A program made the translations under genes and the position numbers. This document shows, in pieces, positions 43,631 to 55,243 of a stretch of 64,000 nt of DNA (position 1 is the first letter of the stretch; each line of letters begins with the position of its first letter). The stretch is taken from positions 4,216,001 through 4,280,000 of the forward strand of contig NZ_JPUX01000001.1 in NCBI RefSeq assembly GCF_000738675.1. The letters are read 5' to 3'. The stretch is from Serratia nematodiphila DZ0503SBS1. GTDB lineage: Bacteria; Pseudomonadota; Gammaproteobacteria; Enterobacterales; Enterobacteriaceae. The notes under the pieces were generated by a model. It worked only from the letters and a program-made list of their open reading frames with translations, did not search any database and was not told the origin of the DNA.

Positions 43631-45535
43631 TCAGCCGTTTTTCATCGCTTCCAGCTCTTCCCAACGGGCGAAGGCCTGTTCCAGCGCTTGCTCGGCATCA
43701 GCCAGCGCCGTCAGCACTTCTTGCGTTTCGCTGTGCGGCCGCGTGAAGAAGTCGGCGTCGCTCATCTGCGCCTGCAGCGCTTCGATTTCCGCTTCCAGCT
43801 GTTCGAGCCGCTGCGGCAACTGTTCCAGCTCACGCAGCAGGTTGTAACTCAGCTTGGCCGCCGTTTTCTTCGGCTGTTCGGCCTTTTTCTCCGCCGCCGG
43901 TTTGCTCGCGCTCGGCGCCGCCTGACGAATCGGTTTCGCCGTCGCGCGCTGATGATGCGCATCGTAGTAACCGCCGACGAAGGCATTGATCACGCCGTTG
44001 CCTTCGAAGATCCAGCACTCGGTCACCGAGTTGTCAACGAACTGACGATCGTGGCTGACCAGCAGCACGGTACCCTGATAGCCGTCGATCAGCTCTTCCA
44101 GCAGCTCCAGCGTTTCGACGTCGAGATCGTTGGTTGGTTCATCGAGGATCAGCAGATTGCTCGGTTTCAGAAACAGCTTAGCCAACAGCAGGCGGTTACG
44201 CTCACCGCCCGACAGCGCCTTCACCGGCGTCATCGCGCGTTTCGGGTGGAACAGGAAGTCCTGCAGATAGCCCAATACGTGGCGAGGACGGCCATTGACC
44301 ATCACTTCCTGCTTGCCTTCCGCCAGGTTGTCCATCACCGTGCGCTCAGGATCGAGATCGGCGCGGTGCTGGTCGAAATAGGCCACTTCCAGCTTGGTGC
44401 CGCAGTGCACGCGGCCGCTGTCGGCTTTCAGCTGACCGAGCATCAGTTTCAGCAGCGTGGTTTTACCGCAGCCGTTCGGCCCCACCAGCGCAATCTTGTC
44501 GCCGCGCTGCACCTGGGCGGAGAAACCGCGCACCAGCACTTTTTCGCCAACCTGATAATTGACGTCTTCCAGCTCGAACACGATTTTGCCTGAGCGGGTC
44601 GCCTCTTCCACCTGCATCTTGGCGGTACCCATCACTTCGCGGCGCTGCGAGCGCTCGACGCGCAGCGCCTTCAGCGCGCGCACGCGGCCCTCGTTGCGGG
44701 TGCGGCGCGCCTTGATGCCCTGCCGGATCCAGACCTCTTCCTGCGCCAGCTTGCGGTCGAACTCGGCGTTTTGCAGCTCTTCCACCCGCAGCGCTTCTTC
44801 TTTGCTCTGCAGATAGAGATCGTAGTTGCCCGGCCAGGAAACCAGCTTGCCGCGATCCAGATCGACGATGCGCGTCGCCATGTTGCGGATAAACGAACGG
44901 TCGTGCGAGATGAAGACGATGCTGCCGTCGAACTCTTTCAGGAAACCTTCGAGCCAGTCGATGGTTTCGATATCCAGGTGGTTGGTCGGTTCGTCGAGCA
45001 ACAACACGCGCGGTGAGCTCACCAGCGCGCGGCCCAGCGCCGCTTTTCGCAGCCAGCCGCCGGACAGTGAGGAAAGCTCGGCGTCGCCGTTCAGCCCCAG
45101 CTGCAGCAGCACTTCGCTGATGCGGCTGTCGAGCTGCCACAGCCCCTGGTGATCGAGGATCTCCATGATTTGCGCCATGCGCGCCAGGTTTTTCTCGCTC
45201 GGATCGCTTTCCACCAGGTGGGAGATCGCGTGATAGGCCTTCAGGTGTTCTGCCTGCTCCGCAACGCCTTCCGCCACGAAGTCGAACACGCTGCCGCCGA
45301 TATTGCGCGGCGGATCCTGTTGCAGACGCGCCACGATCAGATCCTGTTCGTAGATCACCCGGCCGTCGTCCAGCGGGATCTCTTTGCCGAGGATCTTCAG
45401 CAGCGTGGATTTGCCGGCGCCGTTGCGCCCGACCAGACACACGCGCTCGTTGTCTTCAATATGAATTTCGGTGTTGTCTAACAGTGGCGCATCGCTGAAA
45501 GAGAGCCAGGCGCCGGACATGCTGATTAACGACAT
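43631..45535 (-). CDS. uup: ABC-F protein Uup
   Basis: 634 residues. Two ATPase domains with Walker A GRNGAGKSTLLK (about 37) and GPNGCGKTTLLK (about 352), signature LSGGWLRKAALG and LSGGERNRLLLA, and a C-terminal coiled-coil DNA-binding domain after about 530. No membrane domain; ABC-F family, implicated in ribosome function and transposon precise excision. It starts 5 bases after the rlmL stop, so rlmL-uup-pqiABC is likely one operon. Confidence 0.96.
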   Translation of the reverse strand: MSLISMSGAWLSFSDAPLLDNTEIHIEDNERVCLVGRNGAGKSTLLKILGKEIPLDDGRVIYEQDLIVARLQQDPPRNIGGSVFDFVAEGVAEQAEHLKAYHAISHLVESDPSEKNLARMAQIMEILDHQGLWQLDSRISEVLLQLGLNGDAELSSLSGGWLRKAALGRALVSSPRVLLLDEPTNHLDIETIDWLEGFLKEFDGSIVFISHDRSFIRNMATRIVDLDRGKLVSWPGNYDLYLQSKEEALRVEELQNAEFDRKLAQEEVWIRQGIKARRTRNEGRVRALKALRVERSQRREVMGTAKMQVEEATRSGKIVFELEDVNYQVGEKVLVRGFSAQVQRGDKIALVGPNGCGKTTLLKLMLGQLKADSGRVHCGTKLEVAYFDQHRADLDPERTVMDNLAEGKQEVMVNGRPRHVLGYLQDFLFHPKRAMTPVKALSGGERNRLLLAKLFLKPSNLLILDEPTNDLDVETLELLEELIDGYQGTVLLVSHDRQFVDNSVTECWIFEGNGVINAFVGGYYDAHHQRATAKPIRQAAPSASKPAAEKKAEQPKKTAAKLSYNLLRELEQLPQRLEQLEAEIEALQAQMSDADFFTRPHSETQEVLTALADAEQALEQAFARWEELEAMKNG

Positions 45536-45540
45536 AGTAA

Positions 45541-47667
45541 TTATTTTCCTTCGCCAGCGTGAGTCACCAGCCAGCAGTTGTGGATCTGACGGTTACGGGC
45601 AAAATCCTGCGACAGCGTCTTGGCGGTGATCTCTTTCGCCTCCAGACCCAACGCGCTCAGCCCTGCCATATCCATTTGGAAACCGCGCTTGTTGTTCGAG
45701 AACATGATGGTCCCGTTGCGGCGCAGCAACCGTTTCAAATCTTTCATCAGCGCCAGATGATCGCGCTGCACGTCAAAGGTGTTCTCCATCCGCTTGGAGT
45801 TGGAGAACGTCGGCGGATCGATGAAGATCACGTCGAACTGTTCATTGGCGTTGCTCAGCCAAGACAGGCAATCGGCCTGGATCAGCCGATGCTGACGGCC
45901 GGTCAGGCCGTTGGCGCGCAGGTTCTTCTCCGCCCATTCCAGGTAGGTGCGCGACATGTCCACCGTGGTGGTGCTGCGCGCGCCGCCCAGCCCGGCGTGC
46001 ACGCTGGCGGTGCCGGTATAGGCGAACAGGTTGAGGAAGTCCTTGCCGCCGCTCATCTCGCCCAGCATACGGCGCGCGATGCGGTGATCGAGGAACAGGC
46101 CGGTATCGAGATAGTCGGTCAGGTTGACCCACAGTTTGGCGTTATACTCTTCCACCAGCAGGAACTCGCCCTTCTGCGCCAGCTTCTCGTACTGGTTTTT
46201 GCCCTTCTGCCGCTCGCGGGTTTTCAGGATCAGCTGATTCGACGGCAATTCCAGCACCGCCAGCGTCGCGTTGATCACATCGAACAGGCGCTGACGCGCC
46301 TTCTGCGCATCGACGGTTTTCGGCGGCGCATACTCCTGCACCACCACCTTGCTGCCGTAACGGTCCACCGCGACGTTATATTCTGGCAGATCGGCATCGT
46401 ACAGGCGGTAGCATTCAATGCCCTGCTGCTTCGCCCACTTATCGAGCTTCTTCAAATTCTTGCGCAGACGGTTGGCGAAATCTTCCGCCACCTGCACGCC
46501 GCCGGTAGCGGTGCCGGCCGGGCTTGCCGCCAGCTGATAGTTTTTCTGCACGCACTCCAGCGGGCCGTTCTTCGCCTTGAACTGGCGCTCGGCGCGCAGC
46601 TGCAGGCAGCTCAACAGCTCCGGCGAGGCGCTGAACAGCGACAGCTGCCAGCCGCCGAAGGCGCTTTTCATCACGCGGCCCAGCATGTTGTGCAGCGCGA
46701 TCAGCGCCGGTTCGCTTTCCAGACGCTCGCCGTACGGCGGGTTGCTGATCACCGTGCCGTGCGGGCCTTCCGGCAGCGGGTTGGTCAAGCGCGCCACGTC
46801 GCCGACGTTGAAGGTAATCAGCTCGGCGACGCCGGCGCGGCGGGCGTTGCCGCGCGCCATCTCAATCACCCGGCGATCGATATCGGAGCCGAAGAAGCGA
46901 GAGGCGGTTTCCTGCAGGCCGCGGCGCGCGCGCACCTGCGCCTCGGTGGTGACTTCACGCCACAGGTCGGCGTTGTGGCCATTCCAGGCGCTGAAGCCCC
47001 AGTGTTGACGGTGCAGGCCCGGCGCGCGATCGGCGGCGATCATCGCCGCTTCGATCAACAGCGTGCCGGAGCCGCACATCGGATCAAGCATCGGCGTGCC
47101 CGGCTGCCAGCCGGAACGCAACACGATGGCGGCCGCCAGGTTTTCCTTCAGCGGCGCCTGGCCGGTGAGATCGCGGTAGCCGCGCTGGTGCAGGCCTTCG
47201 CCGCTCAGATCGAGCGCCACGCTGGCCATATCGCGTTGCAGGAAGACGTTAACGCGAATGTCCGGCTGCTGTTTGGCAACCGTCGGGCGTTGGTCGAGCT
47301 TACGGGTGAAGCTGTCAACGATGGCGTCTTTCACCTTCAGCGCGCCATATTGGCTGTTGCGGATCTCTTCGTTCACACCGCTGAAATGCACGGCAAAGGT
47401 TTTATCCACGCCAAAAATGCTCGGCCAGTCGATCGCCTGCACCCCGAGGTACAGATCCAGATCGCTGTGCACGCGGAATTCGTTCAGCGGCAACAGAATG
47501 CGCGAAGCCAGGCGGCTCCACAGCAGGCTTTGGTACAGAACACGATCGTCACCCTGAAAATGTACCCCGCCCTGCACCACTTTGCAGTCGTGAGCGCCAA
47601 GCGTTTCCAGCTCGCTTTTTAACAGTTCTTCCAATCCACGCGCCGTGCTGGCAAACAGAGAGTTCAT
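45541..47667 (-). CDS. rlmL: Bifunctional 23S rRNA methyltransferase RlmKL
   Basis: 708 residues. N-terminal THUMP domain (about 45-155), then the m2G2445 methyltransferase with [17 protein letters not shown] and [10 protein letters not shown], and a C-terminal m7G2069 methyltransferase with [16 protein letters not shown] and [10 protein letters not shown]. The fused form is typical of gammaproteobacteria. The frame is open to 47703, but [17 protein letters not shown] at 47667 matches the family. Confidence 0.97.
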   Translation of the reverse strand: MNSLFASTARGLEELLKSELETLGAHDCKVVQGGVHFQGDDRVLYQSLLWSRLASRILLPLNEFRVHSDLDLYLGVQAIDWPSIFGVDKTFAVHFSGVNEEIRNSQYGALKVKDAIVDSFTRKLDQRPTVAKQQPDIRVNVFLQRDMASVALDLSGEGLHQRGYRDLTGQAPLKENLAAAIVLRSGWQPGTPMLDPMCGSGTLLIEAAMIAADRAPGLHRQHWGFSAWNGHNADLWREVTTEAQVRARRGLQETASRFFGSDIDRRVIEMARGNARRAGVAELITFNVGDVARLTNPLPEGPHGTVISNPPYGERLESEPALIALHNMLGRVMKSAFGGWQLSLFSASPELLSCLQLRAERQFKAKNGPLECVQKNYQLAASPAGTATGGVQVAEDFANRLRKNLKKLDKWAKQQGIECYRLYDADLPEYNVAVDRYGSKVVVQEYAPPKTVDAQKARQRLFDVINATLAVLELPSNQLILKTRERQKGKNQYEKLAQKGEFLLVEEYNAKLWVNLTDYLDTGLFLDHRIARRMLGEMSGGKDFLNLFAYTGTASVHAGLGGARSTTTVDMSRTYLEWAEKNLRANGLTGRQHRLIQADCLSWLSNANEQFDVIFIDPPTFSNSKRMENTFDVQRDHLALMKDLKRLLRRNGTIMFSNNKRGFQMDMAGLSALGLEAKEITAKTLSQDFARNRQIHNCWLVTHAGEGK

Positions 47668-47770
47668 ATCGTACTTATCACCAAAAAGAAAATTGTTGCG
47701 CATTATAGCTAATCCGCACCGCTTGTCATAAAGTTGCTCCCTTCTATTTAATCATCGCACGGAGATAAGG

Positions 47771-48874
47771 GTGATCACGCTTTCCAGACTCTACGTCCAT
47801 CCGGTTAAATCACTGCGCGGCCTGCAGCTTTCCTACGCCCAGGTCGGCAGCAGCGGTCTGGCCTTCGACCGCAACTTTATGATCACCGAACCGGACGGCA
47901 CCTTTATTACCGCGCGCCAATATCCGCAGATGGTGCTGTTCACGCCGGCGCTGTTGCCGGACGGGCTGTTTCTGACCGCGCCGGACGGCGAAAGCGCCGC
48001 CATTCGCTTCAGCGACTTCGCCGCCGCGCCGCAGCCGACTGAGGTGTGGGGCAACCATTTCACCGCGCTGATCGCGCCGGATGAGATCAACCGCTGGCTG
48101 AGCGGCTATTTCCAGCGCGACGTGCAGCTGCGCTGGCTGGGGCCGGAGCTGACCCGCCGGGTGAAGAAGCACCCCGAAATCCCGCTGACGTTTGCCGACG
48201 GCTATCCTTATCTGCTGATTAACCAGGCTTCGTTTAACGATCTGCAGCAGCGTTGCCCCGGCAGCATCAAGCTGGAGCAGTTCCGCCCCAATCTGGTGGT
48301 GAGCGGCGCCACCGCCTGGGCCGAGGACGGCTGGCAGGTGATCCGCGTCGGCGACGTGATGTTCGATCTGGTGAAACCCTGCAGCCGCTGCGTGCTCACC
48401 ACCGTAAGCACCGAGCGCGGCCGCAAGCACCCGAGCGGCGAGCCGCTCAGCACGCTGCAAAAATTCCGCTCCGCCGACAACGGCGATATCGATTTCGGCC
48501 AGAATATGATCGCCCGCAACAGCGGCATCATCCGCGTGGGCGATACGGTGGAAGTGCTGTCGACCAAGCCGCCGCGCCCTTATGGCGCAGGCAAAGTGGT
48601 GGAGAGCGTGCAGGCGCCGCAAGACAGCGCGCACAGCGTCACGATCGAATATGAAGGAAAGGTGTTTACCGGCAACAACCAGCAGATCTTGCTCGAACAG
48701 TTGGAACAGCAAGGCATCCGCGTACCTTACTCCTGCCGCGCCGGGATTTGCGGCAGTTGCCGCATTACGTTGCTGAGCGGTGAGGTCGCGCCCCTGAAGA
48801 AAAGCGCGCTGGGCGACAACGGCACCATCCTGTGCTGCAGCTGCATCCCGAAAAGTGATTTGACCCTGGCGTAA
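47771..48874 (+). CDS. ycbX: YcbX, MOSC domain and ferredoxin protein
   Basis: 367 residues from a GTG start with GGAGATAAGG upstream. N-terminal MOSC beta-barrel (about 1-120), MOSC domain (about 125-265, with [14 protein letters not shown]) and a C-terminal [2Fe-2S] ferredoxin ([18 protein letters not shown], then CCSCIPKSD). In E. coli YcbX needs molybdenum cofactor and detoxifies N-hydroxylated base analogues. Divergent from rlmL. Confidence 0.95.
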   Translation: MITLSRLYVHPVKSLRGLQLSYAQVGSSGLAFDRNFMITEPDGTFITARQYPQMVLFTPALLPDGLFLTAPDGESAAIRFSDFAAAPQPTEVWGNHFTALIAPDEINRWLSGYFQRDVQLRWLGPELTRRVKKHPEIPLTFADGYPYLLINQASFNDLQQRCPGSIKLEQFRPNLVVSGATAWAEDGWQVIRVGDVMFDLVKPCSRCVLTTVSTERGRKHPSGEPLSTLQKFRSADNGDIDFGQNMIARNSGIIRVGDTVEVLSTKPPRPYGAGKVVESVQAPQDSAHSVTIEYEGKVFTGNNQQILLEQLEQQGIRVPYSCRAGICGSCRITLLSGEVAPLKKSALGDNGTILCCSCIPKSDLTLA

Positions 48875-48880
48875 TCCGCC

Positions 48881-49429
48881 TTATACCGCCCTGTCGTAAG
48901 CCGGGGCGGCGCTTTCATCCTGCGCGCAGGGTTTCAGCCGATCGTGCATCACCTTGATGGCGTCGCCCAAGACCATGGTACGGCCAGCGACCGTCAGCTG
49001 ATTTTGCGCCAGCAGGCACAGGCTGGCGTTATCCCCGGCCTCCACCACCAGCAAGCGCGCTTCCGCGCCGCTCTCCATCACTTTCACCGCCGCCAGCTCG
49101 CCGTTTTTCGGCTGCAGCGGGTAATGCTGCTGCGAGAAATGCCAGCTCTTCGGCATCAGCGGTTTCAGGAAGCGATAGGCGACCAGCGCATTCAGCACCA
49201 GCTCGGCGCGCTGTTCATGGCTAAGCTTGACCTGCTTGCACTGTTCTTCATAGGTGAAATAAAGGGCGGCGTCATCCACGCAAAAAGCACATTCATCAAA
49301 GGCGTCCGGCGTTAACATTTTGGCCGGGAAACGTGAACGAAAGATCATACCATTAGCTAAATCCAGCATTAGCCGATCGTGTTCGGCATCAAAATACCAA
49401 CGCCAATTATCGTCAGGTTTTATCTTCAT
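48881..49429 (-). CDS. zapC: Cell-division protein ZapC
   Basis: 182 residues beginning [20 protein letters not shown]. No signal peptide; cytosolic. ZapC bundles FtsZ filaments and stabilises the Z-ring. The upstream in-frame start at 49465 gives 12 extra residues unlike the family. Converges on ycbX with 6 bases between. Confidence 0.94.
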   Translation of the reverse strand: MKIKPDDNWRWYFDAEHDRLMLDLANGMIFRSRFPAKMLTPDAFDECAFCVDDAALYFTYEEQCKQVKLSHEQRAELVLNALVAYRFLKPLMPKSWHFSQQHYPLQPKNGELAAVKVMESGAEARLLVVEAGDNASLCLLAQNQLTVAGRTMVLGDAIKVMHDRLKPCAQDESAAPAYDRAV

Positions 49430-49604
49430 TTCGTATCCTTCTCGCTGCCTATGCCAACGCCGCACTCACCCTAAAAGGCGATTTTATCACCGATGAAATC
49501 GCTTAAACATCGGATAATTCCGCGAACGATATTTAAGCTAACGAACAAAATATAGACGAGCCGGGGCAGAAATAAACCCCCGGAATAAAATGAGAGGAAA
49601 AATA

Positions 49605-50615
49605 TTAGATATGGGTAACGATATCTTTAATCAAACGCGGGCCGTGATAGATAAATCCGGAATAAATTTGCAGCAGGCTCGCGCCGGCCTCCATTTTTTC
49701 GCGCGCCGCAGTCAGCGAATCGATGCCGCCTACGCCGATAATCGGCAGGCGCCCCTGCAGTTCGGTGGAGAGACGACGAATCACTTCGGTGCTGCGTGAT
49801 TGCAACGGACGCCCGCTTAACCCGCCCGCTTGTTCGCAGTAATTCAGCCCCTGGATCAATTTTCGATCCAACGTGGTATTGGTGGCGATCACGCCATCGA
49901 TATTATGTCGCACCAGGCTATCGGCAATTTGGATCAATTCTTCTTCTGAAAGATCCGGCGCGATCTTTACCGCCACCGGCACATATTTGTGATGACGCGC
50001 ATGTAATTCCTGCTGCTTATTTTTAATCGCAGCCAAAAGATCGTCCAGCGCTTCGCCATACTGTAAGGATCGTAACCCCGGCGTATTCGGTGAAGAGATG
50101 TTAATCGCGATATATCCGGCATACGGATAAACTTTATCCATGCAGATCAAATAATCGTCTTTGCCCTGCTCGACCGGCGTGTCTTTATTCTTGCCGATAT
50201 TGATCCCAAGAATGCCGCCGAAATGGGATTTCTTAACGTTTTCAACCAGATTGTCCACGCCATGGTTATTGAACCCCATGCGGTTAATCAGGCCTTCCGC
50301 CTCAACCACGCGGAACAAGCGCGGCTTGTCGTTGCCCGGTTGCGGACGCGGCGTCACGGTGCCGACCTCCACATGGCCGAAGCCCATCGCGCCGAACGCA
50401 TCGATGCATTCGCCGTTTTTATCCAGACCGGCGGCCAATCCCAGCGGGTTTTTAAACGACAGCCCCATGCAGTTGACCGGTTTGGTCGGCACGGACTGAC
50501 GGACAAGAAACGCTAATGGGGTGCCGGTAATACGGCTGAGCTGACGAAAGGTCACTTCGTGCGCGCGCTCCGGATCGAGCTGGAACAACGCTTTCCTGAT
50601 GAGGGGGTAGTACAT
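49605..50615 (-). CDS. pyrD: Dihydroorotate dehydrogenase (quinone), class 2
   Basis: 336 residues, the E. coli length. N-terminal membrane-associating helices (about 1-45), then the TIM barrel with FMN motifs [16 protein letters not shown] and GVGGIDS near the C-terminus, and the Ser-type catalytic base region [12 protein letters not shown]. It oxidises dihydroorotate with ubiquinone in pyrimidine synthesis. The frame is open to 50738, but the start [10 protein letters not shown] at 50615 is supported by GGAG and by the regulatory leader upstream. Confidence 0.97.
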   Translation of the reverse strand: MYYPLIRKALFQLDPERAHEVTFRQLSRITGTPLAFLVRQSVPTKPVNCMGLSFKNPLGLAAGLDKNGECIDAFGAMGFGHVEVGTVTPRPQPGNDKPRLFRVVEAEGLINRMGFNNHGVDNLVENVKKSHFGGILGINIGKNKDTPVEQGKDDYLICMDKVYPYAGYIAINISSPNTPGLRSLQYGEALDDLLAAIKNKQQELHARHHKYVPVAVKIAPDLSEEELIQIADSLVRHNIDGVIATNTTLDRKLIQGLNYCEQAGGLSGRPLQSRSTEVIRRLSTELQGRLPIIGVGGIDSLTAAREKMEAGASLLQIYSGFIYHGPRLIKDIVTHI

Positions 50616-50630
50616 GGACTCTCCTGATTT

Positions 50631-50681
50631 CCCGGTTGCAAACCGGGGGCGTATTATCCGGTATCCCCCGCCTAATTGGAA
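50631..50681 (-). promoter_or_regulatory. pyrD promoter with pyrimidine-sensing start-switch hairpin
   Basis: On the minus strand a -10 GATAAT (50658-50653) is followed 5 bases later by CCCGG, and the leader then folds as CCCGGTT-GCA-like loop-AACCGGG (50647-50631), reaching almost to the ribosome site. In E. coli pyrD, high CTP favours starting at C, giving a full hairpin that blocks translation, while low CTP favours starting at G. The same layout is visible here; the -35 (near 50676-50681) is weak. Confidence 0.75.
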
Positions 50682-50709
50682 TTGATTAAAGGCAAAAAAA
50701 GCCGTTTTT

Positions 50710-50725
50710 ACGCAATCGTTTTCCC
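50710..50725. promoter_or_regulatory. PurR box upstream of pyrD
   Basis: ACGCAATCGTTTTCCC matches the PurR operator ACGCAAACGTTTTCNT at all but two positions. It is about 52 bases upstream of the pyrD -10. E. coli pyrD is a known PurR target with a similar site. Confidence 0.8.
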
Positions 50726-50873
50726 TCTTCACCGCCAAATCGGCGCTAATCCGCTTTTGCGCATATCCAAATCAAAAAATGAGATTTAAAAAACGCGCCC
50801 GGTTGCTGGTAGGTTTAAAACACTTCCTATTGATTTTCTAATTAAACCTAACTTTTAGTTATAAGGAGTGGCA

Positions 50874-51452
50874 ATGCGCGTTATATCACTGGCCGGTAGC
50901 CCACGCATCCCATCACGTTCCGCCGCGCTGCTCTCGCTGAGTCAGAACTGGCTGCGGCAGCAAGGGGTGGAAGTGACGGCCTATACCCTGCACGACTTTG
51001 ACGCCGAAGATCTGCTGTACGCCAACTTCAACAGTCCGGCGATCAAGGCGTTTGCCGAGCAGCTGGCGCAGGCCGACGGCCTGCTGATTTCCACGCCGGT
51101 TTATAAAGCGTCGTTCTCCGGCGCGCTGAAAACCCTGCTGGATCTGCTGCCGGAACGCGCTCTGGATCATAAGGTGGTGTTGCCGCTGGCGACCGGTGGT
51201 TCGATCGGCCACATGCTGGCGGTGGACTATGCGTTGAAACCGGTACTGGCGGCGCTGAAAGCGCAAGAGGTGCTGCACGGCGTGTTCGCCGACGACAGCC
51301 AGATCCAGCTGACCGACGAAGGCGCCACGCTCACCGACGCCGTGGCCGCCCGGCTGGAAGAGGCACTGGCCAGTTTCTATCTGGCGCTTGGCCGCCGCAA
51401 ACCGCCGGCGCTGCGCGTCGCCTCGCCACTGGCGGCGCGTCAAACCGCCTGA
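50874..51452 (+). CDS. ssuE: NADPH-dependent FMN reductase SsuE
   Basis: 192 residues. Flavodoxin-like fold with [14 protein letters not shown] (about 6-19) and [20 protein letters not shown] (about 74-93). It supplies FMNH2 to the monooxygenase SsuD. AAGGAG is 5 bases before the ATG. First gene of ssuEADCB; the long AT-rich upstream stretch should carry the CysB/Cbl control region. Confidence 0.96.
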   Translation: MRVISLAGSPRIPSRSAALLSLSQNWLRQQGVEVTAYTLHDFDAEDLLYANFNSPAIKAFAEQLAQADGLLISTPVYKASFSGALKTLLDLLPERALDHKVVLPLATGGSIGHMLAVDYALKPVLAALKAQEVLHGVFADDSQIQLTDEGATLTDAVAARLEEALASFYLALGRRKPPALRVASPLAARQTA

Positions 51453-51476
51453 AACGCCTGGAAAAGGAGAGCCTGA

Positions 51477-52442
51477 ATGAAACAACGCATCGCTTTGCGG
51501 CGTTGGCTGAGCGCCGCCGCCTTCACCGGCCTGCTGTCGCTGGTTTGGGCCAACGCCGCCGTCGCTCAGGATCCGGCGCAGTTCCGCATCGGCTACCAAA
51601 AAGGATCGGTCAGTCTGGTGCTGGCGAAGAGCCACCGGCTGCTGGAGGAACGTTTCCCCGCCACCCGCATCAGTTGGATCGAGTTTCCCGCCGGCCCGCA
51701 AATGCTGGAGGCCCTGAACGTCGGCAGCATCGATCTGGGCAGCACCGGCGATATTCCGCCGATCTTCGCGCAGGCCGCCGGGGCCGATCTGCTGTATGTC
51801 GGCGTTGAGCCGCCCAAACCGAAGGCGGAAGTGATCCTGGTGCCGGAAAACAGCCCGATCAAAACCGTCGCCGATCTGAAAGGCCATAAGGTCGCGTTCC
51901 AGAAAGGATCCAGCTCACATAACCTGCTGCTGCGATCGCTGCAAAAAGCCGGACTGAAATTTACGGATATCCAGCCCGCCTATCTGACGCCCGCCGATGC
52001 GCGCGCCGCATTCCAACAGGGCAACGTCGATGCCTGGGCGATCTGGGATCCTTATTATTCCGCCGCGCTGCTGCAGGGCGGCGTGCGGGTGCTCGGCGAC
52101 GGCACCGATCTGAACCAGACCGGTTCCTTCTATCTGGCGGCGCGCCCTTATGTCGAAGCCAATGGCGCCTTTATCCGCCAGGTCCTGACGGTGCTGACCC
52201 AGGCCGATGCGCTCACCCGCAGCGACCGGGCGCAAAGCGTGACCTTGCTGGCCAACGCCATGGGGCTGCCGGAACCGGTGATCGCCAGCTATCTGGATCA
52301 CCGTCCCCCGACCGCCATCACACCGCTCGATGCGCATACGATCGCCGCGCAGCAGCAAACCGCCGACCTGTTTTACGCCAACCGGCTGGTGCCGGTAAAG
52401 GTCGACATCTCGCAACGCATCTGGCGCCCAAGCGCGCAATAA
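51477..52442 (+). CDS. ssuA: Aliphatic sulfonate-binding protein SsuA
   Basis: 321 residues. Signal peptide about 1-30 (ending ANAAVAQ), mature domain with [19 protein letters not shown] and [19 protein letters not shown], the SsuA/NitT substrate-binding fold. It captures alkanesulfonates in the periplasm for the SsuBC transporter. 24 bases after ssuE. Confidence 0.95.
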   Translation: MKQRIALRRWLSAAAFTGLLSLVWANAAVAQDPAQFRIGYQKGSVSLVLAKSHRLLEERFPATRISWIEFPAGPQMLEALNVGSIDLGSTGDIPPIFAQAAGADLLYVGVEPPKPKAEVILVPENSPIKTVADLKGHKVAFQKGSSSHNLLLRSLQKAGLKFTDIQPAYLTPADARAAFQQGNVDAWAIWDPYYSAALLQGGVRVLGDGTDLNQTGSFYLAARPYVEANGAFIRQVLTVLTQADALTRSDRAQSVTLLANAMGLPEPVIASYLDHRPPTAITPLDAHTIAAQQQTADLFYANRLVPVKVDISQRIWRPSAQ

Positions 52443-52461
52443 ATACGGGAGAGCATTGACG

Positions 52462-53610
52462 ATGAGCCTGAACGTTTTCTGGTTTTTACCCACCCACGGC
52501 GACGGCCACTATCTTGGCAGCGCACAGGGCGCTCGCAGCGTCGATCACGGTTACTTGCAACAAATCGCCCAGGCGGCGGACCGGCTGGGATTCGGCGGCG
52601 TGCTGATCCCCACCGGTCGCTCTTGCGAAGACTCCTGGCTGGTGGCCGCCTCGCTGATCCCGGTCACCCAGCGGCTGAAATTTTTGGTCGCGCTGCGGCC
52701 GGGTATCATCTCCCCTACGCTGGCGGCGCGTCAGGCGGCGACGCTGGATCGCCTGTCCAACGGGCGCGCCCTGTTCAATCTGGTCACCGGCGGCGATCCG
52801 GAAGAGCTGGCGGCGGAGGGGTTACATCTCAGTCATGAAGAGCGTTACGAAGCCTCGACCGAGTTCACTCATATCTGGCGCCGGGTGCTGGAAGGTGAAA
52901 CCGTCGATTTCCACGGCAAGCATATTCAGGTGAAAGGCGCCAAACTGCTGTTCCCGCCGGTGCAGCAACCGCGCCCGCCGCTCTATTTCGGCGGATCCTC
53001 CGCCGCCGCGCAGGATCTGGCCGCCGAGCAGGTAGAAATGTACCTCACCTGGGGAGAGCCGCCGGCACAGGTCAAAGAAAAGATCGAAGAGGTGCGCGCC
53101 AAAGCGGCGGCGAAGGGCCGGCAGGTACGCTTCGGCATCCGTCTGCACGTCATCGTGCGGGAAACCACCGAAGAAGCCTGGCGCGCCGCCGATCGGCTGA
53201 TCGCCCACCTCGATGAGGAAACCATCGCCAACGCGCAGCAGGCCTTTGCCCGCTTCGACTCCGTCGGCCAACGGCGCATGGCGGCGCTGCACGGCGGCAA
53301 GAAGGATAATCTGGAGATCAGCCCGAACCTGTGGGCCGGCATCGGCCTGGTGCGCGGCGGCGCCGGCACCGCGCTGGTGGGCGATGGCCCGACGGTCGCG
53401 GCGCGCATGCAGGAATACGCCGATCTGGGCATCGACACCTTTATTCTCTCCGGCTATCCGCATCTGGAAGAGGCCTACCGCGTCGGCGAACTGCTGTTTC
53501 CGCACCTCGATCTGGCGCAGGAGGAAACGCCCGCGCGCCTTCAACCGGTGCGCCCGCAGGGCGAAGTGGTGGCCAACATCTATGTTCCGCAAAAAGTGTC
53601 GCAGAGCTGA
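52462..53610 (+). CDS. ssuD: FMNH2-dependent alkanesulfonate monooxygenase SsuD
   Basis: 382 residues, bacterial luciferase-like TIM barrel. Begins [60 protein letters not shown] and [20 protein letters not shown] text (here [20 protein letters not shown]) are conserved. Releases sulfite and an aldehyde from alkanesulfonates. ATG 52462 is preferred over an upstream in-frame TTG. Confidence 0.97.
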   Translation: MSLNVFWFLPTHGDGHYLGSAQGARSVDHGYLQQIAQAADRLGFGGVLIPTGRSCEDSWLVAASLIPVTQRLKFLVALRPGIISPTLAARQAATLDRLSNGRALFNLVTGGDPEELAAEGLHLSHEERYEASTEFTHIWRRVLEGETVDFHGKHIQVKGAKLLFPPVQQPRPPLYFGGSSAAAQDLAAEQVEMYLTWGEPPAQVKEKIEEVRAKAAAKGRQVRFGIRLHVIVRETTEEAWRAADRLIAHLDEETIANAQQAFARFDSVGQRRMAALHGGKKDNLEISPNLWAGIGLVRGGAGTALVGDGPTVAARMQEYADLGIDTFILSGYPHLEEAYRVGELLFPHLDLAQEETPARLQPVRPQGEVVANIYVPQKVSQS

Positions 53611-53621
53611 GGAGCGCCCCG

Positions 53622-54416
53622 ATGGCAAAGAACGCGCAACGCATCCTGTATCGGCTGGCCCCCTGGGCGCTGCCGTTGGCGCTGGTGATCATCTGGCAAA
53701 TCGCCGTCGAAACCGGCTGGCTGTCCAACCGCATTTTGCCGGCGCCGAGTGCGGTGCTGGCCGCCTTCTGGCGCCTGAGCCAAAGCGGCGAACTGTGGCA
53801 GCACCTGAGCATCAGCAGCCAGCGCGCGTTGATCGGCTTTGGCATCGGTGGCAGCATCGGACTGATTCTCGGCTTTATTACCGGGCTGTCACGCTGGGGC
53901 GAACGCCTGCTGGACAGTTCAGTGCAAATGATCCGCAACGTGCCGCACCTGGCGCTGATCCCGTTGGTGATCCTGTGGTTCGGCATCGATGAATCCGCCA
54001 AGATCTTTCTGGTGGCGCTCGGCACGTTGTTCCCGATTTATCTCAATACCTATCACGGCATCAAAAACATCGATCGCGGCCTGCTGGAGATGGCGCGCAG
54101 CTACGGCCTGAGCGGTTTCCGCCTGTTCACGCAGGTGGTGCTGCCGGGCGCGCTGCCGTCGATTATGGTCGGCGTGCGTTTCGCTCTCGGCTTCATGTGG
54201 CTGACGCTGATCGTCGCCGAAACCATCTCGGCCAATTCGGGCATCGGCTACCTGGCGATGAACGCGCGTGAATTTCTGCAAACCGACGTGGTGGTGGTGG
54301 CGATCGTGCTGTACGCCCTGCTCGGCAAGCTGGCGGACGTGGGCGCGCAACTGCTGGAGCGCGTCTGGCTGCGCTGGCATCCGGCCTATCAACTGAAACA
54401 GGGAGAAGCGCTATGA
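53622..54416 (+). CDS. ssuC: Aliphatic sulfonate ABC permease SsuC
   Basis: 264 residues with six membrane helices and the EAA loop [20 protein letters not shown] (about 148-167). Inner-membrane channel of the sulfonate importer. The frame is open back to 53331 inside ssuD, but GAGGAG before the ATG at 53622 and the family length fix the start. Confidence 0.96.
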   Translation: MAKNAQRILYRLAPWALPLALVIIWQIAVETGWLSNRILPAPSAVLAAFWRLSQSGELWQHLSISSQRALIGFGIGGSIGLILGFITGLSRWGERLLDSSVQMIRNVPHLALIPLVILWFGIDESAKIFLVALGTLFPIYLNTYHGIKNIDRGLLEMARSYGLSGFRLFTQVVLPGALPSIMVGVRFALGFMWLTLIVAETISANSGIGYLAMNAREFLQTDVVVVAIVLYALLGKLADVGAQLLERVWLRWHPAYQLKQGEAL

Positions 54417-55186
54417 CCCTTCCCGCTCGCCTTGCGCAAGGCACGCCGGTGACGCTGGAGTCTATCGGCAAACGTTACGGCAACCGCACTGTGTTGGACA
54501 ATATTCAGCTGCGCATTTCCGCCGGGCAGTTCGTGGCGGTGGTCGGCCGCAGCGGCTGCGGCAAGAGCACCCTGCTGCGCCTGCTGGCCGGCCTGGAACA
54601 GGCCAGCAGCGGCGCGCTGCTCAGCGGCAACGCGCCGCTTACCGCCGCTAAAGAGGATACCCGGTTGATGTTTCAGGATGCGCGCCTGTTGCCGTGGAAA
54701 ACGGTGATCGACAACGTGGGTCTGGGGCTGCGCGGCCAGTGGCGCGATGCGGCGCTGCAGGCGCTGGAAGCGGTCGGTTTGGCGGATCGCGCCCGCGATT
54801 GGCCGGCGGCGCTGTCCGGCGGACAAAAACAGCGGGTCGCCCTGGCGCGCGCGCTGATCCACCGCCCCCGCCTGCTGCTGCTGGACGAACCGCTCGGAGC
54901 GCTGGATGCCCTGACGCGCATCGAGATGCAAGGACTGATAGAAACGCTGTGGCTACAACACGGTTTTACCGTACTGCTGGTCACACATGACGTCAGCGAA
55001 GCCATCGCGCTGGCGGATCGGGTGATCCTGATCGAAGAGGGGCATATCGGGCTGGATCTGAGCATCGATCTGCCGCGGCCGCGCCGCAAAGGCTCGGCCA
55101 GGCTGGCGGAACTGGAGGCCGAAGTGCTGGAACGGGTGTTATCGCCGCCGGCCGCAGCGGCCAGTCCCCGCCGGGCGGTGAACTGA
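54413..55186 (+). CDS. ssuB: Aliphatic sulfonate ABC ATPase SsuB
   Basis: 257 residues. Walker [15 protein letters not shown] (about 44-57), signature [15 protein letters not shown] (about 137), Walker [15 protein letters not shown]. Cytosolic ATPase of the importer. Overlaps ssuC by 4 bases (ATGA). Confidence 0.97.
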   Translation: MTLPARLAQGTPVTLESIGKRYGNRTVLDNIQLRISAGQFVAVVGRSGCGKSTLLRLLAGLEQASSGALLSGNAPLTAAKEDTRLMFQDARLLPWKTVIDNVGLGLRGQWRDAALQALEAVGLADRARDWPAALSGGQKQRVALARALIHRPRLLLLDEPLGALDALTRIEMQGLIETLWLQHGFTVLLVTHDVSEAIALADRVILIEEGHIGLDLSIDLPRPRRKGSARLAELEAEVLERVLSPPAAAASPRRAVN

Positions 55187-55198
55187 ACGGATGAAAAA

Positions 55199-55220
55199 GG
55201 GGACGGCGCAGGCCGTCCCC
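55199..55220 (+). terminator. Terminator of the ssu operon
   Basis: GGGGACGGC paired with GCCGTCCCC around a short GCAG loop, 12 bases after the ssuB stop and before the convergent pepN. The tail is CTTATCTATT rather than a T run, while the A5 on the left side would give a T tract on the minus strand, so it may stop pepN as well. Confidence 0.7.
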
Positions 55221-55243
55221 CTTATCTATTCAGCGCGAAAAGA

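Noticed and set aside
45559..47622. A 687-codon open frame on the plus strand opposite rlmL
   Set aside because: Antisense shadow of a conserved gene in GC-rich DNA; the translation is His/Arg/Gln-rich low-complexity with no family features.
53331..53621. An extended N-terminus for SsuC beginning inside ssuD
   Set aside because: It would overlap conserved ssuD by about 280 bases, gives non-family residues, and a good ribosome site marks 53622.
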